DNA of 64,000 bases from Caulobacter segnis. Its GTDB lineage: Bacteria > Pseudomonadota > Alphaproteobacteria > Caulobacterales > Caulobacteraceae. Below the pieces are notes generated by a model. That model was not told where the DNA came from. It saw only the letters and a program-made list of their open reading frames with translations, and searched no databases. Shown here in pieces: positions 55,284 to 62,250 of the stretch. Every line of letters begins with the position of its first letter. Within the stretch, counting starts at the first letter, position 1. Where the stretch lies: the NCBI RefSeq assembly GCF_023935105.1, contig NZ_CP096040.1, forward strand, positions 248,001 through 312,000, written 5' to 3'. Made by a program: the position numbers and the translations under genes.

Positions 55284-55413
55284 GTGGGGCAAGCGCCTTG
55301 CGACAAGGTCATCTACGGAGTTGCGTGGTCGCGCCGGCCTCTGTTCAAGGGGCTCTGTTCAAGGACCGCGGTCGACGGAATGATCGCCGCGATGGACGGA
55401 CACTGGAGGCAGG

Positions 55414-56424
55414 ATGCGCGTCGCCGTCTTTTCGGCCAAGGCCTATGACCGCCGCTTCCTGGAGGCGGCCAATAGCGAGTTCGGGCATGAGCTCGACTAT
55501 TTCGACGCGCGCCTGGACGCGGCGACGGCGCGGCTGGCCAGCGGCTATCCCGCCGTCTGCGTGTTCGTCAACGACCGGCTGGACGCCGCCACGCTGGACG
55601 CCCTCGCGGCCGTGGGGGTCCGGACGGTCGCCCTGCGCTGCGCCGGCTACAACAATGTCGACCTAACCGCCGCCGAGACACTGGGCGTCACGGTCGTGCG
55701 CGTGCCGGCCTATTCGCCCGAGGCGGTGGCCGAGTTCACCCTGGGCCTGATCCTGGCCGTCGATCGCAACATTCCGAGGGCGTGGAGCCGGGTCCGCGAG
55801 AACAACTTCGCGCTGGACGGGCTGATCGGGCGCAACCTGTCGGGGCGTGTCGCCGGGGTGGTCGGCACGGGACGCATCGGCGCCCTGGTCGCGCGCATGC
55901 TGCGCATCGGCTTTGGCTGCGAGGTCCTGGCCAGCGACGTTTTCCAGGATCCCGACCTGGTCGCGGCCGGCGTCCGCTACGTCCCCGTGGAGACGCTGCT
56001 GCGCGAGGCCGATCTGATCTCGCTGCATTGCCCGCTGACGCCCGCCACCCGTCACCTGATCGACGCCCGGGCGATCGCCGACGCCCGGCCCGGCGTCCTG
56101 ATCGTCAACACCAGCCGTGGCGCGCTGATCGACACCAACGCCCTGATCGAAGGGCTGAAGTCACGCAAGGTCGGCGGCGTGGCGCTGGACGTCTACGAGC
56201 AGGAGGCCGACCTGTTCTTCGAGGACCTGTCCAACGAGATCATCCAGGACGACGTCTTCCAGCGCCTGCTGACCTTTCCCAACGTGCTGATCACCGGCCA
56301 CCAGGCCTTCCTGACGGAAGAGGCCCTGGGCGCCATCGCCAGGACGACCCTGGCCAGCCTGGCCGAGGTCGAGGCCGGCCGCGAACCCGTGAACCGGGTC
56401 GTGGCGGCGGTGGTGAAGGGATGA
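55414..56424 (+). CDS. ldhA: D-lactate dehydrogenase (D-2-hydroxyacid dehydrogenase)
   Basis: A 336-residue NAD-dependent enzyme of the LdhA branch. It has CAGYNNVDL, the Rossmann motif VVGTGRIGALVARM, DVYEQEADLFFEDLSNEIIQDDVFQRL and the catalytic His in ITGHQAFLTEEAL. It reduces pyruvate to D-lactate, or the reverse, in the cytoplasm. AGGCAGG precedes the ATG. The 156-bp upstream gap also carries the mmcB SOS box and a short tandem repeat. Confidence 0.92.
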   Translation: MRVAVFSAKAYDRRFLEAANSEFGHELDYFDARLDAATARLASGYPAVCVFVNDRLDAATLDALAAVGVRTVALRCAGYNNVDLTAAETLGVTVVRVPAYSPEAVAEFTLGLILAVDRNIPRAWSRVRENNFALDGLIGRNLSGRVAGVVGTGRIGALVARMLRIGFGCEVLASDVFQDPDLVAAGVRYVPVETLLREADLISLHCPLTPATRHLIDARAIADARPGVLIVNTSRGALIDTNALIEGLKSRKVGGVALDVYEQEADLFFEDLSNEIIQDDVFQRLLTFPNVLITGHQAFLTEEALGAIARTTLASLAEVEAGREPVNRVVAAVVKG

Positions 56425-56438
56425 TCAAGGGCTGGGGC

Positions 56439-56978
56439 CTACGGCGTCGGCTGCTTGGTCGGGCGCAGCATGCCCACGTCATAACCCAGCGCCTTGGCTC
56501 GCGCCGTCAGCGCCGCGCGATCGGCCTCGGTCGGGAGCTTGCGCGACAGCAGCCACAGATAGCGGCCCGAGCCCTCGCCGACGATCGACCAGCTGTAGTC
56601 GTCGGCGTGGTCCAGCACCCAGTAGTCGCCCCAGAACGGTCCGAAGAAGCTGACCTTCAGCTTGGCGTTGGTGGCCGTGTCGACGACCTTGGCCTTGCCC
56701 TCGCTGGTTTTGACCGGGCCGTCCACCGCGCCCTGGTGGCAGGTGTTGAGCACGCGGATCAAGCCGTCCGGACGCTTGGCGTAGTCGGCGGTGACGCCTT
56801 CGCAGCCCTTCTCGAACCGCATGTCGTAGCGGGCGACCTCGTACCAGCGTCCGACATAGCGATCGAGGTCGACGGTCTTAGCTGGCTGCGGCGGATTGCG
56901 ATTGCCCACCGGGCCGGCGACGCAGGCCGACAGGCCGAGCGCGCCCACGGCGGCGGCGAGGAGGAGAGAAGGTTTCAC
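56439..56978 (-). CDS. Lipocalin-like lipoprotein (Blc type), second of a tandem pair
   Basis: A 179-residue lipocalin with a signal peptide and lipobox ALGLSAC. It has the G-x-W motif DLDRYVGRWYEVARY, FFGPFWGDYWVLDHADDYSWSIVG and LWLLSRKLPT. Outer-membrane lipocalins bind lysophospholipid or fatty acid. The start is GTG 56978, overlapping the stop of the upstream lipocalin gene (GTGA). The signal and lipobox start directly from it. Confidence 0.92.
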   Translation of the reverse strand: MKPSLLLAAAVGALGLSACVAGPVGNRNPPQPAKTVDLDRYVGRWYEVARYDMRFEKGCEGVTADYAKRPDGLIRVLNTCHQGAVDGPVKTSEGKAKVVDTATNAKLKVSFFGPFWGDYWVLDHADDYSWSIVGEGSGRYLWLLSRKLPTEADRAALTARAKALGYDVGMLRPTKQPTP

Positions 56979-57508
56979 GCGCCGGCTCCTGGCGGATGGT
57001 GGGGAAATTCCAGCTTGGCGTAACCCAGTGTCTTCACCCGCTCGAGGGCGACGGCCTTGGTCGAGGTCGGCATGTCGGCGACGCGGGAGATCAGCCAGAC
57101 ATAGTTGCCGCCCGGCGTGCCCATGATCGCCCACGACCCGTCGGCGGCGCGATCGAGCACCCAATATTCCTGCTTCTTGAGCCCGCCCAGAAAGCTCATG
57201 GTGAAGCGGGTGTTCTGGCTGCCCGGAATGATCTTGCCTGTGGTCGTGAAGACCTTCTCCAGGCCCAGCGGCGAGCCGCGATGGCAGACCTGACGGACCT
57301 TGAAGCTGGTCCCTTGGGCGGTGAAGTCGGTGGTCGGCGCCTCGCAGTCGCGTTGACCGAAGTTGGGCGTGCGGGCGATCTCGTACCAGCGGCCCGAATA
57401 GAAGTCGGGCGCGACGGCCTTGGCCGGCGGCTGGGCCGCCGCCAGGGCGATGCTGCTCGTCAGTGCGCAAGCCGCCACGGCGCCAAGCAGGGTCTTCGAA
57501 GAAAGCAT
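56975..57508 (-). CDS. Lipocalin-family exported protein, first of a tandem pair
   Basis: A 177-residue lipocalin with a cleavable signal peptide (ending SIALAAA) but no lipobox, so soluble in the periplasm. Blocks FYSGRWYEIARTPNF, MSFLGGLKKQEYWVLDRAADGSWAIMG and YVWLISRVADMPT parallel the downstream paralogue. The pair, one soluble and one lipid-anchored, came from a duplication that has since diverged. Confidence 0.9.
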   Translation of the reverse strand: MLSSKTLLGAVAACALTSSIALAAAQPPAKAVAPDFYSGRWYEIARTPNFGQRDCEAPTTDFTAQGTSFKVRQVCHRGSPLGLEKVFTTTGKIIPGSQNTRFTMSFLGGLKKQEYWVLDRAADGSWAIMGTPGGNYVWLISRVADMPTSTKAVALERVKTLGYAKLEFPHHPPGAGA

Positions 57509-57565
57509 GGGCGGACCTTTGTCCCAGGTCCGCCCAAACGCGATGGCTCGAGGTGAAGTTCCGAA

Positions 57566-58693
57566 CTACTCGGCCGCGATGCTGACGCCGTTGACGGGGC
57601 GGTTCTTGAAGTTGATGGCCTGCAGGTGGCGGATGCCTTCCTCTGCGATGTCGTCGCCGACCATCCTGTCGCCCTCGCTCTTCAGCTCCTCGAGGTCGAC
57701 ATACATGGCGTAGAACGCCTTGGTGCGGTCGGTGATGATGCCGGCGTTGAGCAGGGTCTTGACCAGCACCCGGAAGATGTTGGTCTGCTCCTTCATGGTC
57801 TCCCGACGCAGGTCGTCGGTCATGATCTTCCCGTACTCCTCGACCACCTTGTCCGGATCCAGGCCGAACTCGGCGTAGAGATCCAGCTGCTGGTGCGGCG
57901 AGACAAGGTTGAACAGCAGGGTCTGGAAGCAGTGCGCGGCCCAGTCCTCGATGATGGCGTGTTCCTCGGCCGACAGCTTGGGCACCGTGCGGTCGGCCCA
58001 GATCTTCCCGAACTTGTGGTGGAAGGCCTCGTCGGTCATCACCAGCTGCAGCAGCTTCTTGCCGACCGGATCGTGGATCTTGGTGAAGAAGGTGGCGAAG
58101 GCGCCCATGGCCAGGCCTTCCACCAGCATCTGCATGCCGATGATCTTCTTGTAGACCTCGGGCGCGCCGATGATCTCGACCAGCAGGGTCTTCAGGGCCG
58201 GGCCGCACTCGACGGGCCTGCCCCAGCGGGCCTTGATGTACTTGGCGAAGGCCGTGACGTGACGGGCCTCTTCCCGGGTCTGGTTGGCGGCGTATTCCTG
58301 GGCGCCCTGGTCCTTCAGCACATGGCACAGGCTGGCCGACAGGTTCAGCGCGCCTTGCTCGCCGTGCAGGATCGACGAGAAGCTGCGCAGCACCGACTGG
58401 TTGATGAAGCGGATGCGCTGCTTGGGGTCGGACAGGTGGTTGGAGACGTAGTCGGTCGACAGGGCGATCACCAGATCCTCGGGAACCAGGGCCTGGTTTT
58501 CCATGTCGAACGGCTCGTCGAAATCGATATAGGCCTTGTCCAACGGGTCCCAGAAGTGGTCGTGGGTGGCCGAGATGATCTTGTCGAAGGCGCTGGAGCG
58601 GTTGCCGTAGCGGTCGAGTTCGAGCATCGACTCGAAATCGTCCGGCGCGACCGCGTCGTACATGGCGTCCTTGGTGATGTTCTTGTCGGTCAT
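57566..58693 (-). CDS. Ferritin-like diiron protein (AurF-like)
   Basis: A 375-residue helical protein with two iron-binding ExxH-type pairs: Glu and His in NQTREEARHVTAFAKYIKARWG and in LVMTDEAFHHKFGKIWADR, plus Glu in HGEQGALNLSASL and MLVEGLAMGAFATFF. This is the ferritin-like carboxylate-bridged diiron pattern of N-oxygenases and hydroxylases. AGGGA precedes ATG 58693. The divergent promoter holds an FNR/FixK-like box. Substrate not known. Confidence 0.85.
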   Translation of the reverse strand: MTDKNITKDAMYDAVAPDDFESMLELDRYGNRSSAFDKIISATHDHFWDPLDKAYIDFDEPFDMENQALVPEDLVIALSTDYVSNHLSDPKQRIRFINQSVLRSFSSILHGEQGALNLSASLCHVLKDQGAQEYAANQTREEARHVTAFAKYIKARWGRPVECGPALKTLLVEIIGAPEVYKKIIGMQMLVEGLAMGAFATFFTKIHDPVGKKLLQLVMTDEAFHHKFGKIWADRTVPKLSAEEHAIIEDWAAHCFQTLLFNLVSPHQQLDLYAEFGLDPDKVVEEYGKIMTDDLRRETMKEQTNIFRVLVKTLLNAGIITDRTKAFYAMYVDLEELKSEGDRMVGDDIAEEGIRHLQAINFKNRPVNGVSIAAE

Positions 58694-58783
58694 GTCGGCG
58701 CTCCCTGTCGGCCGTGGCCCGTCCATCCGACCGGATCCGTCTTGCGCGGGCTCTCGGCGATCTAAACACTGTCAACTCAACTC

Positions 58784-58797
58784 TTGACGCCGGTCAA
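58784..58797. promoter_or_regulatory. FNR/FixK-like box
   Basis: TTGAC-GCCG-GTCAA fits the FNR/FixK consensus TTGAY-N4-RTCAA and is a perfect palindrome in its arms. It lies in the 158-bp divergent region, 91 bp before the diiron gene and 55 bp before the sirtuin gene. FixK controls the low-oxygen response in Caulobacter. Confidence 0.7.
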
Positions 58798-58851
58798 ATT
58801 AAAAATGACGGAGGCGTCAGGTTTGCGGCGCGGCTTAAGTTGGTGAACGGA

Positions 58852-59556
58852 ATGAAGATCTTCGTGCTGACCGGGGCCGGGGTTTCGGCCGAGAGCGGCC
58901 TGGGCACCTTTCGCGACAAGGACGGGGTGTGGACGAAGTACGACCTGTCCGAGGTCGCCACGCCCGAAGGCTTCGCGAGGAATCCGGCCTTGGTGCGGGA
59001 CTTCTACAACGCCCGCCGGGCCAACCTGGCGGGCGCCGCGCCGAACGCGGCGCATGTCGCTCTGGCGCGGCTGGAGGCCGGACTGGCCGCGCGCGGCGGC
59101 GAGCTGTGGCTGTGCACCCAGAACGTCGACGACCTGCATGAGAAGGCCGGATCCCAGCGCGTGATCCACATGCATGGCGAGTTGGCGGTGACCCGCTGCC
59201 ATCACTGTCAGGCCACGCGACCGGACACCCAGGCGCTGACCGCCGAGGCCGTGTGCGCGGCCTGCGGTCGTGACGGCGGCGCGCGTCCGCACGTGGTCTG
59301 GTTCGGTGAAACGCCGCTGTTCATGGACGCGATCGAGGACGCCCTGGCCGACGCCGATCTCTTCGTCTCCATCGGGACTTCGGGCTCGGTCTATCCGGCG
59401 GCCGGCTTTGTCAGCGAGGCGCGGGCGATGGGGATCGCGACCTGCGAGATCAATCTGGAGCCTTCGTCGAACGCCTATGTGTTCGACGAGAAGGTCTATG
59501 GGCCGGCCAGCGAGACCGTGCCGGCCTGGGTGGAGCGGGTGCTCGACGGCCTCTAG
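58852..59556 (+). CDS. cobB: NAD-dependent protein deacylase (CobB, class III sirtuin)
   Basis: A 234-residue sirtuin with GAGVSAESGLGTFRDKDGVW, TQNVDDLHEKAG, catalytic His in HMHGEL, zinc cysteines CHHC and CAAC, and GTSGSVYPAAGF. FYNARR carries the Tyr/Arg pair that lets CobB/SIRT5 types accept succinyl-lysine as well as acetyl-lysine. ATG 58852 starts directly at the core; GTG 58843 is possible. Its last bases overlap the facing methyltransferase gene. Confidence 0.94.
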   Translation: MKIFVLTGAGVSAESGLGTFRDKDGVWTKYDLSEVATPEGFARNPALVRDFYNARRANLAGAAPNAAHVALARLEAGLAARGGELWLCTQNVDDLHEKAGSQRVIHMHGELAVTRCHHCQATRPDTQALTAEAVCAACGRDGGARPHVVWFGETPLFMDAIEDALADADLFVSIGTSGSVYPAAGFVSEARAMGIATCEINLEPSSNAYVFDEKVYGPASETVPAWVERVLDGL

Positions 59557-60176
59557 GCCAGGCGCGCGACGCCCTGCTCGCACCAGCCCATCGGGCGCGG
59601 GACCTTGTCCAGGTAGAACCGCCGGGTCTCGTCCAGGGTGAAGCCGGCCGCCGCGATCGCCGCCGAGACCGGCCGGGTCAGGTGGCAGCCGCCGGCCAGG
59701 CGCGTCCAGAGCGGCTCCAGGCGCCGTTGCCAGCGGACCACCCCGTCGTCGGGCGACAGGCCGTGCTCGCAGAAAAGGAACCGGCCGTCGGGCCTCAGCA
59801 CCCGCCGCGCCTCGGCCAGCACGGCCGCGGTCGAGCGCACCGAGCACAGGGTGAAGGTGCACAGCACGGTGTCGAAGCTGGCGTCGGCGAACGGCAGACG
59901 TTCGGCCTCGCCGGCGGTGACCTCGACGGCCAGGCCCTCGGCGCGCGGGGCGGCCTCGGCGATCGCGCGCAGTTCGGGGGATGGATCGACGCCGGTCACG
60001 CTGGTCGCGGTCCTCGGGTCGTAGAAGGCCAGGTTCAGCCCGCCGCCGATCCCCAGTTCCAGGACGCGGCCCCGCGCCAGGGGCACGATCTTCTCGCGCT
60101 GCTCGCGAATGGCCGGCGCGCCGCAGGCGCAGCACAGCAGCCTCGGCAGGATGTGGCGGTCGTACCAGGTGGCCAT
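59553..60176 (-). CDS. Class I SAM-dependent methyltransferase
   Basis: A 207-residue enzyme with motif I VLELGIGGGLNLAFYD and the post-motif region RLPFADASFDTVLCTFTLCSV, typical of the UbiE/Coq5 or phospholipid-methyltransferase-like Methyltransf_11 group. Two Cys-rich N-terminal sites (LLCCACGAPA) could bind a metal. ATG 60176 opens with MATWYDRHILPRL. Substrate unknown. Confidence 0.9.
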   Translation of the reverse strand: MATWYDRHILPRLLCCACGAPAIREQREKIVPLARGRVLELGIGGGLNLAFYDPRTATSVTGVDPSPELRAIAEAAPRAEGLAVEVTAGEAERLPFADASFDTVLCTFTLCSVRSTAAVLAEARRVLRPDGRFLFCEHGLSPDDGVVRWQRRLEPLWTRLAGGCHLTRPVSAAIAAAGFTLDETRRFYLDKVPRPMGWCEQGVARLA

Positions 60177-60292
60177 GCGGCGTTCCTCCCCGCCGACAGC
60201 AGGCCGCTCGCCGGCGGCGTCGGTCAAGACGACCTCCTGACAGATCTGGCAGCAATGGGGTCTATTCGGGCGCACGCGTTCCGGAGCTTTCG

Positions 60293-60775
60293 ATGCCCAA
60301 GACCCTCAAGCCGCCCGCCGAGGAAGCCGAAGGCGCCTGCGCCTGCGGCGTGGTCCGCCTGGCCATCGGCGTCCCGGCCCGCTGGGCGTTCCACGACCAC
60401 TCGGGTGAGGCCCGTCGCGCCCAGGGCTGCGCCTATGTCACCTATGTCGGCAGCTACCGCAGTCGCTTCCGCTGGCTGGCGGGCGAGAACGCCGTCACCC
60501 GCTACGAGCACGAGGGGACCACGCGCGGCTTCTGCGGCTGCTGCGGCACGCCGCTGTTCATGGAGCGCAAGCGCTCGCCGACCATGATCAACCTGCCGCG
60601 GGCCCTCTTCGAGACCCGTACGGGCCGCGAGCCGCGCTATCACACGTCCCTCGACCAGGCGCCGGACTGGGCCTATGCCGGCGGCAAGCTGATTCCGCTG
60701 AAGGGCTATCCCGGCGTGATGTGGGAGCGACCCAAGCCGAAGCGGAAGCGCGCCGCGATCGACGACTTTCTGTGA
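60293..60775 (+). CDS. GFA/CENP-V family zinc protein
   Basis: A 160-residue protein with the GFA zinc ligands in GACACGVVRLAI, a Cys in AQGCAYVTY and CGCCGTPLFMERK. The family is named after glutathione-dependent formaldehyde-activating enzyme, but most members have no proven reaction. CCGGAG precedes the ATG at 60293. Its stop is 1 bp from the end of the facing GNAT gene. Confidence 0.88.
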   Translation: MPKTLKPPAEEAEGACACGVVRLAIGVPARWAFHDHSGEARRAQGCAYVTYVGSYRSRFRWLAGENAVTRYEHEGTTRGFCGCCGTPLFMERKRSPTMINLPRALFETRTGREPRYHTSLDQAPDWAYAGGKLIPLKGYPGVMWERPKPKRKRAAIDDFL

Positions 60776-60776
60776 G

Positions 60777-61274
60777 CTACCGCTTGAGGCGGAAGACGCC
60801 GCAGTCGGCGTCGTGGAAGCGGGCGTCGCGTTCATAGGCGAAGCCGGCCTTGCGCAGCACGGTCTCGGATCCGGCATTGCCCTTCACGACAACGCCGACC
60901 AGCTCAGGCGGATCGCACCGGGTCCGCCAGAGCTCGACCAGCGCCGTGGCGATCTCGGTCGCCAAGCCTCGGCCCCAGGCGTCGCGCGCCAGGGCGTAGG
61001 CGATCTCGAATTCGCGGGTGTCTTCCAGCTCGATATAGCGCAGCGCCGCCCGGCCCGTGAAGGCGCCGTCCTCGTCGCGCAGGGTCCACAGGCCGACGCC
61101 GTGGTCGGCCCAGTGGCGCAGGCCAGTGTCAATATAGGCGTCGGTGGCTTCGGGCGAACGAACGCCGCCCAGGAAGCGCGAGACCTCGGGGTCGAGATGC
61201 AGCGCGACCAGGTCATCGCGATCCGTCAGGGAGAGCTTGGAGGCCCGCAGCCTGGCGGTCGCGAACGTCTCCAT
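60777..61274 (-). CDS. GNAT-family N-acetyltransferase
   Basis: A 165-residue acetyltransferase of the RimJ/RimL-like group. It has TARLRASKLSLTD at the N terminus, EIAYALARDAWGRGLATEIATALV (acetyl-CoA loop in WGRGLATE) and VKGNAGSETVLRKAGFAYE. Its ATG overlaps the SWIM gene stop (TGATG), so it is the third gene of an overlapping unit. Substrate unknown. Confidence 0.9.
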   Translation of the reverse strand: METFATARLRASKLSLTDRDDLVALHLDPEVSRFLGGVRSPEATDAYIDTGLRHWADHGVGLWTLRDEDGAFTGRAALRYIELEDTREFEIAYALARDAWGRGLATEIATALVELWRTRCDPPELVGVVVKGNAGSETVLRKAGFAYERDARFHDADCGVFRLKR

Positions 61275-61687
61275 CAGTCCCGCGCGCCTTCCAGCGCCGC
61301 CAGCACGGCCGGCTGCAGCCGCGCCAGTTCTGCCAGGCGCTCGACCAGGGCTTCCTTGCTGTCCACGGCCAGGCCGTCGCGTAGGCGGGCCATGCGGTCG
61401 CGGACCTTGGAGAGGTCGGCGGCGTTGGCGGCGGTGACCACGGCCGCCTGGTGCTTGCAGGCGCCGAACTTCTCGAAGCCGGGGCAGGTGCAGGTTCCTT
61501 CGCCGGCCGGGGCCCATAGCTGCACGACATAGAGGTCGCCGACGCTGCCGGTGACGTGAGCGGTGACCTTCTCGTCCTCGATCGCCACGAGGTCGACGTC
61601 GCCCTTCTCGGCCATGGCCACGCCGGTGTCGAACCAGCGCTCGTCCATCCGCTCCTTCCAGGCGTCGGCGTCAAACAGCTGGCTCAT
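61274..61687 (-). CDS. SWIM zinc-finger protein
   Basis: A 137-residue protein whose SWIM motif CxCx(n)CxH is CTCPGFEKFGACKH. SWIM fingers bind DNA or proteins and accompany repair and chromatin factors. The N-terminal half has WFDTGVAMAEKGDVDLVAIEDEKVTAHVTGS, as in SWIM-containing helicase partners. The ATG overlaps the upstream metallopeptidase stop (ATGA). Confidence 0.9.
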   Translation of the reverse strand: MSQLFDADAWKERMDERWFDTGVAMAEKGDVDLVAIEDEKVTAHVTGSVGDLYVVQLWAPAGEGTCTCPGFEKFGACKHQAAVVTAANAADLSKVRDRMARLRDGLAVDSKEALVERLAELARLQPAVLAALEGARD

Positions 61688-62085
61688 TCCTCGTCCTCGA
61701 TGCGGTGGATGTCGTCGTCCGACAGGCCGAAATGGTGGCCGATCTCATGGACCAGCACGTGGGTGATCAGGTCGCCGAGGCTGACGTCGCCGCGCTCGGC
61801 CCATTCGTCCAAGATCGGGCGGCGATAGAGAAACACCCGCGACGGCTCGGTCCCGTAGTCCAGCACCGAGCGGCGGCCCAGGTCCACGCCCTGGTAGAGG
61901 CCGGTCAGCTCGAAGGCGTCCTCGATGCCCAGCGAGTCCAGCACGTCCTCGGATGGGAAATCGTCGACCCGGATCACCACGTCGCCCGACAGCTTGCGAA
62001 AGCCGTCGGGCAGGGCGTCGAAGGCCTGCTTGGCCAGGACGGCGAAGTCGTCGAGCGAGGGGGCTAGGCGGGCGGACCAGGTCAT
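61684..62085 (-). CDS. Metallopeptidase family protein (MPN/DUF1025-type minimal zincin)
   Basis: A 133-residue minimal zincin with the extended motif VHEIGHHFGLSDDDI near the C terminus (HExxHxxGxxD). GGAGGT lies just before ATG 62085. It starts the overlapping three-gene unit metallopeptidase-SWIM-GNAT. Such short zincins are cytoplasmic and uncharacterised. Confidence 0.9.
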   Translation of the reverse strand: MTWSARLAPSLDDFAVLAKQAFDALPDGFRKLSGDVVIRVDDFPSEDVLDSLGIEDAFELTGLYQGVDLGRRSVLDYGTEPSRVFLYRRPILDEWAERGDVSLGDLITHVLVHEIGHHFGLSDDDIHRIEDEE

Positions 62086-62198
62086 GACCTCCCAAATAGA
62101 GCGATTGGGGCGGGACGCCACCCAGGCCGGGAAGGAAATCGCGACGGACCGTCACACCCGCCCTTGATCGCGCTCTGGTCATGGCCCGACTAATCTGG

Positions 62199-62209
62199 GA
62201 TTCTGATTC
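62199..62209. promoter_or_regulatory. Paired CcrM methylation sites before divL
   Basis: GATTC occurs at 62199-62203 and again at 62205-62209, only 6 bp apart, about 45 bp before the divL start. GANTC is the target of the cell-cycle methyltransferase CcrM, and such sites near promoters mark genes responsive to methylation and GcrA. The role here is inferred. Confidence 0.6.
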
Positions 62210-62250
62210 GACGATCCGCTGGGGACCCGCCAGGGTAAGCGACGCGCCTG

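Noticed and set aside
55343..55360. A second GTTC...GTTC pair near mmcB
   Set aside because: The spacing is 10, not 7, and it is part of a direct tandem repeat (CTCTGTTCAAGG twice), so it is not a LexA box.
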